10,103 nucleotides of DNA from an uncultured Collinsella sp. Lineage in GTDB: Bacteria > Actinomycetota > Coriobacteriia > Coriobacteriales > Coriobacteriaceae. The translations under genes and the position numbers were made by a program. Below the pieces are notes generated by a model that was not told the DNA's origin, ran no database searches, and saw only the letters and a program-made list of their open reading frames with translations. Shown here one piece after another: positions 6,703 to 10,103 of this stretch. Each line of letters opens with the position of its first letter. The first letter of the stretch is position 1. The DNA lies in contig UROM01000058.1 of the NCBI GenBank assembly GCA_900549455.1, positions 1 through 10,103 on the forward strand, written 5' to 3'.

Positions 6703-7713
6703 CTACTCGGCCGTTACGGTGATGTTCTCCCTGTGCGCGCGGATGACGTCCCAGCTAAAGTGCTCGACCAGCTGCTCGGCAGAGCGCGGCGTGGTGTCCG
6801 GCGCGATGCCTGTTTGCCCGGCGAGCCAGCCTAGCAGTGCCTCGGGTGTGCCAAAGCGGGTGCGGAGCTCGCCCAGGTCCAGATCGCGATCGCGTTTGGA
6901 AAGGCGGCGGCCGTCCGGTGACATGAGCAGCGGAATATGTGAGTAGTGCGGTGTGGGCAGTCCCAGCAGACGCTGCAGGTAGATTTGGCGGGGCGTGGAG
7001 CCCAGCAGATCGCATCCGCGCACGACCTCGGTGACGCCCATGGCGGCGTCGTCGACCACTACGGCCAGCTGGTAGGCAAACACGCCGTCGCTGCGGCGCA
7101 CCAAAAAGTCGCCGCACTCGGTGGCGAGCGCCTCGCATTGGGCTCCGTACGTGCGGTCTACAAATTCGATCACATCGCCCGCGAGGTCGTCGACGGCGGG
7201 TACGCGCAGACGCGTGGCCGGGGCGCGCAGGGCGCTGCGGCGGGCAACCTCTTCGGCCGAAAGGCCTCGGCAGGCGCCGCGGTAGATGGGCGTGCCGTCG
7301 CTGGCGTGTGGCGCGCTCGCGGCGTGGAGCTCGGCACGCGTGCAAAAGCAGGGGTAGGTGAGGCTGGCGTCTTGCAGCTGGTGCAAGGCGCTCTCGTACA
7401 GGTCGAGGCGATCGTGCTGGTAGTAGGGGCCTTCGTCCCACTCGAGTCCCAGCCAGGCCAGGTCGTCAATCAGCTGAGCGGCAAGTTCCGGGCGCTTGCA
7501 GCGATCGTCCAGGTCCTCGATGCGCAACACGATGCTGCCGCCTTGGCTGCGGGCCGAAAGCCACGCGCACAGGCAACTGAACACGTTGCCCAGGTGCATG
7601 CGGCCCGATGGCGACGGGGCAAAGCGTCCCACGACAGGCGCGGGAACGGAGGTGGGCGGCGTCGTTGGCGCGTTCGCGGCGGGCGTTGCTATGTTGCGTG
7701 CTTTGATATCCAT
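6703..7713 (-). CDS. gluQ: Glutamyl-queuosine tRNA(Asp) synthetase
   Basis: A 336-residue paralogue of the glutamyl-tRNA synthetase catalytic core. It activates glutamate with ATP and attaches it to queuosine at the wobble position of tRNA(Asp), rather than charging a tRNA 3' end. Signs of this family: APSPSGRMHLGN (the HIGH-type motif, 32-43), RIEDLDD, a zinc-site pattern C122/C124/Y144/C148, LSKRD (271-275) as the KMSKS-type loop, and no anticodon-binding domain. The first 27 residues are an extra Ala/Pro/Thr-rich stretch before VVGRFAPSP. A GTG at V28 is an alternative start but has no ribosome site. The ATG at 7713 also lacks one and instead lies 7 nt from a TATACT box, which suggests a leaderless mRNA. 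The gene is much more G+C-rich than the restriction-enzyme gene. Confidence 0.95.
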   Translation of the reverse strand: MDIKARNIATPAANAPTTPPTSVPAPVVGRFAPSPSGRMHLGNVFSCLCAWLSARSQGGSIVLRIEDLDDRCKRPELAAQLIDDLAWLGLEWDEGPYYQHDRLDLYESALHQLQDASLTYPCFCTRAELHAASAPHASDGTPIYRGACRGLSAEEVARRSALRAPATRLRVPAVDDLAGDVIEFVDRTYGAQCEALATECGDFLVRRSDGVFAYQLAVVVDDAAMGVTEVVRGCDLLGSTPRQIYLQRLLGLPTPHYSHIPLLMSPDGRRLSKRDRDLDLGELRTRFGTPEALLGWLAGQTGIAPDTTPRSAEQLVEHFSWDVIRAHRENITVTAE

Positions 7714-7720
7714 GCGGACG

Positions 7721-7726
7721 AGTATA
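7721..7726 (-). promoter_or_regulatory. gluQ: Candidate -10 box placing gluQ on a leaderless mRNA
   Basis: On the minus strand TATACT is followed by CGTCCGC and then ATG, so transcription would start at or next to the start codon. No Shine-Dalgarno sequence lies in front of the ATG, which agrees. No good -35 is seen at 16-18 bp. Leaderless messages are common in actinobacteria. Confidence 0.45.
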
Positions 7727-7754
7727 GCGCGGGGCGCGATGGGGAGGCGTCACT

Positions 7755-7835
7755 GTGGTCCGCAAGTTGGCCGCGCTGCGCATTGCACGCGGCTGGTTTG
7801 CGGCTCAAGGTCTCGATTGCTGCGCACCGACTTAG
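7755..7835 (+). CDS. Possible 26-residue small protein or leader peptide
   Basis: A GTG start at 7755 lies 7 nt after GGGGAGG (7741-7747), a near-ideal ribosome site. The frame reads MVRKLAALRIARGWFAAQ and ends LDCCAPT before a TAG. The N-terminal half would be a basic amphipathic helix, with a Cys pair near the end. A strong hairpin begins 15 nt past the stop, giving the layout of a tiny gene with a terminator or a leader peptide with an attenuator. It may also be the tail of a decayed gene. No family is recognised. Confidence 0.3.
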   Translation: MVRKLAALRIARGWFAAQGLDCCAPT

Positions 7836-7849
7836 CCTCACAAACGACA

Positions 7850-7885
7850 GAAACCCCGGCAGCTCTTCGCAACTGCCGGGGTTTC
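7850..7885. terminator. Perfect 13-bp GC hairpin, terminator-like but without a U-tract
   Basis: GAAACCCCGGCAG (7850-7862) pairs completely with CTGCCGGGGTTTC (7873-7885) around a 10-nt loop. The T-run lies inside the stem and the flanks on neither strand are U-rich, so classical termination is uncertain. It follows the possible 26-codon gene on the plus strand. Both flanking large genes are transcribed away from it. Confidence 0.45.
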
Positions 7886-7910
7886 CGCGGAAAAGGGGGA
7901 CATGATCCTC

Positions 7911-7960
7911 GAGCGAACGGCAAAGGGGCAAACCGTTTTCGCTCAACTGCTTTATGCCCC
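7911..7960 (+). other. Possible H-type pseudoknot in the DUF2207 upstream region
   Basis: GAGCGAA plus CGG (7911-7920) pairs with CCG and TTCGCTC (7933-7944) with a 2-nt bulge. The loop carries GGGGCA (7925-7930), which is complementary to TGCCCC (7955-7960) 10 nt past the stem. Together they could form a pseudoknot if transcribed on the plus strand. No conservation evidence is available. Confidence 0.2.
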
Positions 7961-8066
7961 TCGGCTGGCGGCTCAATCAGCGCGTGCCGCGCCCACACAA
8001 AGCCGCTACACCTGTGACAGAGCTGTGAAATGGTATCTATTGCTGGCGCAGGTCGTACCAAAGAGT

Positions 8067-8185
8067 GTCCCAAACTGTCGGCAGATAAGGAACGTCCCTA
8101 AGTGCCAGGCTCGGGTGGGACTTTTGTCCCATTTGACGTTCCGTTGGCCCAGATGTTCGTCATGTGTACCCGCAAACGTGGGACA
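8067..8185. repeat. Nested inverted repeats, REP/REPIN-like
   Basis: There are three nested palindromes. TGTCCCA (8067-8073) pairs with TGGGACA (8179-8185). GGAACGTC (8089-8096) pairs with GACGTTCC (8135-8142). The inner hairpin GGGAC-TTTT-GTCCC spans 8117-8130. The core (8089-8142) resembles short intergenic palindromic repeats that I recall recurring in gut Firmicutes and Coriobacteriia, with GTGCCAGGCTC in the same position. Copy number here is one, so repeat status is inferred. Confidence 0.5.
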
Positions 8186-8221
8186 ATGGCGCTGTTGGTT
8201 TTACAGACAAAGGATGTGCCT

Positions 8222-10054
8222 ATGAACACCCTCGCCGCCAAAGTCAGCAAGCAGCGCCGCCCGTTTGCGCGATTTGCTTCCATTTGCGCGCTCGTCGCGT
8301 GCGCACTGCTGCTGTTGCCCGCCGTTGCACGTGCCGACGGCTACTCCATGACCCAAACCTATATCGGCGCCACGGTTGAGGCCGACGGCTCGCTGACCGT
8401 TGTCGAGGGACGCCAGTTTGATTTCGATGACGACATTAACGGCGTGTTTTGGGAGATCAATGCGGGCACCAACCAGCAGGGCGGCACGGCGGGCGTCGAT
8501 GTGCTGAGCGTTGAGGAAGACGATGCCGCGTTTAACAAAGTCGATAGCGCGAACAAGGGCGACTCTGGCGTCTACACGGTCGAGCAGACCGGTGACGGCG
8601 TAAGGATTAAGGTGTTCAGCCCCCACGAGAGCGGCGACAGCGCGATCTATTACGTGAGCTACACCATGACCGGTGCGGTTATGAACTGGTCCGATACCGC
8701 TGAGCTCTACTGGAAGTTTGTGGGCGACGGCTGGTCCGCGGATTCCGAAGATGTCGAGATGGAAGTGTACTTCGCAAATGCCGCTGCCGGGACGGCGGCC
8801 GTCAAGGGCGATAACTTCCGTGCATGGGGCCACGGCCCGCTGACGGGCGACGTATCGCTCGATGCGGACGAGCCCATGGTCACCTATGCCATTCCCTGTG
8901 TGCATCAGGGCGAATTCGCCGAGGCGCGCATCGCCTTCCCCAGAGACTGGGTGCCTTGGCTTTCCGCTTCGAGCGAAGAGCGCATGTCAACGATCCTGAG
9001 CGAAGAGAAGGAATGGGCCGACGAAGCTAACGCCCGCCGCGCTCACGCTCGCATGATTGCCAATGCACTTGCCGTGCTAAGTGTTGTCGCGGCGGTGGCC
9101 TTTACCGGCACAATCGTTGTGCTCAAGCTGCGTAAGCGCAAGCCCAAGCCGCTTTTTCAGGACGAATATTTCCGCGATGTGCCTTCGGCCGACCATCCCG
9201 CCGTGCTTTCGGCCCTCATGAGCTGGAACGAGGTGCCCGATCAGGCATATATCGCCACGCTCATGAAGCTCACTGACGACCGTGTGATTAAGCTGGAGCA
9301 GGCGACCGTGACCAAGGCCAAGAAGGGTCTGTTGGGGCGTGAAAAAGAAGAGCAGACGTATCGCGTGACGGTGAGTGATGCGGGCTGGAAGTCGGCCAAG
9401 GGCATTGACCACATGGTGCTCAAGGTCTTCTTTGCCGGTGCTAAGCCCGACGAGAACGGCGACCGCTCGCGCACGTTTGACGAGCTACAGCACTACGTCA
9501 AGCAGCACGCTACACCCGTGGGCGACAAGCTCGAGGACTATCAGAGCACCGTTAAGGGCAAGCTGGCCGATAGCGAGTATGTTGCCTCGGACGGCATTGT
9601 CGCAATGGTGTTTTGCCTGGTTCTTGGTATTCTGATCGCCTTTGTTCCCGCGGGATCCATCATCTTTACCGACGGTGCACAGGCGAACATTATCGCTGCG
9701 GTTATCTCGGTGCCGATTGTGCTGGTGGGTATTGGCGTGGGCCTTACGTTCCGCCGCTTTACGCCGGAGGGCGCCGAGGTGGCGGCTCGCTGCAAGGCGC
9801 TTAAGCATTGGCTCGAGGACTTCACGCGCCTAAAGGAAGCCGTCCCCGGCGATCTGGTCCTGTGGAATAAACTTCTGGTGATGGGTGCGGCGCTGGGCGT
9901 TTCGAAGGAAGTCCTGCGTCAGCTTGCCGAGGCTGTTCCTCCCGAGGTGCGCGAGGCCGACGGTTTCTACGACAATTACCCCTGCTACTGGTGGTACTAC
10001 CATCATTACGGTACCGAGTCGCCGCTCGATTCGTTTAACGATGTGTATCACGAG
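8222..10054 (+). CDS. DUF2207-type predicted membrane protein (C-terminus cut)
   Basis: An open frame of 611 codons that is still open where the right adapter begins. A basic N-terminus and hydrophobic core (about 20-38, ending ARA) form a signal peptide. Residues about 40-245 are an extracytoplasmic beta-rich domain of the DUF2207 type, opening with the typical pattern of a short strand followed by DGSLTVVEGRQFDF. Membrane helices lie at about 280-303, 458-475 and 488-509, with a long cytoplasmic segment (about 304-455) between the first two. The last visible residues are aromatic-rich (NYPCYWWYYHHYG, 585-597). Function is unknown; YciQ-like proteins of this group are poorly studied envelope proteins. 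AAAGGA lies 7 nt before the ATG at 8222. The protein probably lacks only a short tail. Its promoter is not evident. Confidence 0.88.
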
Positions 10055-10103
10055 CTGTCTCTTATACACATCTCCGAGCCCACGAGACTCCTGAGCATCT
10101 CGT
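10055..10103 (-). other. Nextera i7 adapter (library artefact)
   Basis: Positions 10055-10073 are the Tn5 mosaic end in reverse (CTGTCTCTTATACACATCT). Positions 10074-10088 are the read-2 linker. Positions 10089-10096 (TCCTGAGC) match the Nextera index I remember as N704. Positions 10097-10103 start the P7 arm. Genomic sequence ends at 10054. Confidence 0.99.

Larger units (their letters stand above)
7714..8221. other. Divergent gluQ/DUF2207 intergenic region with structured DNA
   Basis: A 508-bp space. In order it holds the gluQ promoter, a possible 26-codon gene (7755-7835), a perfect hairpin (7850-7885), a possible pseudoknot (7911-7960), nested inverted repeats (8067-8185) and the ribosome site AAAGGA (8209-8214) of the DUF2207 gene. 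No tRNA or known riboswitch is recognisable. An ATG at 7902 opens a 107-codon frame that overlaps the DUF2207 start, but its composition is not coding-like. Confidence 0.7.

Noticed and set aside
6946..7905. 319-codon plus-strand frame antisense to gluQ
   Set aside because: This is a typical high-G+C shadow frame; gluQ motifs on the other strand are complete and there is no ribosome site.
8133..8170. Promoter from TTGACG (8133-8138) for the DUF2207 gene
   Set aside because: The -35 is good, but no acceptable -10 lies 16-18 bp downstream and the box is part of the inverted repeat.
7902..8225. 107-codon plus-strand frame starting behind AAAAGGGGGAC
   Set aside because: The purine run is too close to the ATG, the frame crosses palindromic repeats, and the protein looks random; it also overlaps the DUF2207 start.
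8201..8905. 234-codon minus-strand frame
   Set aside because: It is antisense to the DUF2207 gene, which has a signal peptide, a ribosome site and an unbroken 611-codon frame.

Overview
The window is one Tn5-tagmented library molecule. It carries untrimmed Illumina Nextera adapter sequence at both ends (1-49 and 10055-10103), so only 50-10054 is biological, and the genes at each edge are cut by library preparation. The host looks like a high-G+C Gram-positive gut actinobacterium. Coriobacteriia, and Collinsella in particular, is my best guess from the gene set, the base composition, the strong Shine-Dalgarno (SD) sites and the style of the intergenic repeats. That assignment is inference and no rRNA gene is present to settle it.

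Layout. (a) 50-984, minus strand: a two-gene operon of a DUF4342-like membrane protein followed by an OmpR/ArlR-type response regulator, cut at the left edge. (b) 985-1533: a repeat-rich intergenic stretch with a 182-bp element bounded by 56-bp inverted repeats and a 24-bp perfect tandem duplication just upstream of a MutT-like Nudix gene (1534-1929, plus). (c) 1969-4845, minus: a 958-residue PLD nuclease / SF2 helicase / DUF3427-type protein with the architecture and length of the type IV restriction enzyme SauUSI. (d) 5047-6687, plus, divergent from (c): a small two-helix membrane protein and two dissimilar calcineurin-like metallophosphoesterases whose genes overlap by 4 bp. (e) 6703-7713, minus, convergent with (d): glutamyl-queuosine tRNA(Asp) synthetase (gluQ), possibly on a leaderless transcript. 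(f) 7714-8221: a divergent intergenic region with a possible 26-codon gene, a perfect 13-bp hairpin, a possible pseudoknot and nested inverted repeats of REP/REPIN style. (g) 8222-10054, plus: a DUF2207-type membrane protein with a signal peptide, cut near its C-terminus by the right adapter.

How the parts relate. The strongest biological story is the stand-alone SauUSI-like enzyme. No DNA methyltransferase is visible on either side, as expected for a modification-dependent nuclease. It lies back to back with a small membrane protein and two phosphoesterases. Whether that divergent block works with it is unknown and is the most testable idea here. The remaining genes are housekeeping or signalling: nucleotide-pool sanitation, tRNA modification, two-component signalling and an envelope protein. 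The intergenic spaces hold most of the unexplained structure.
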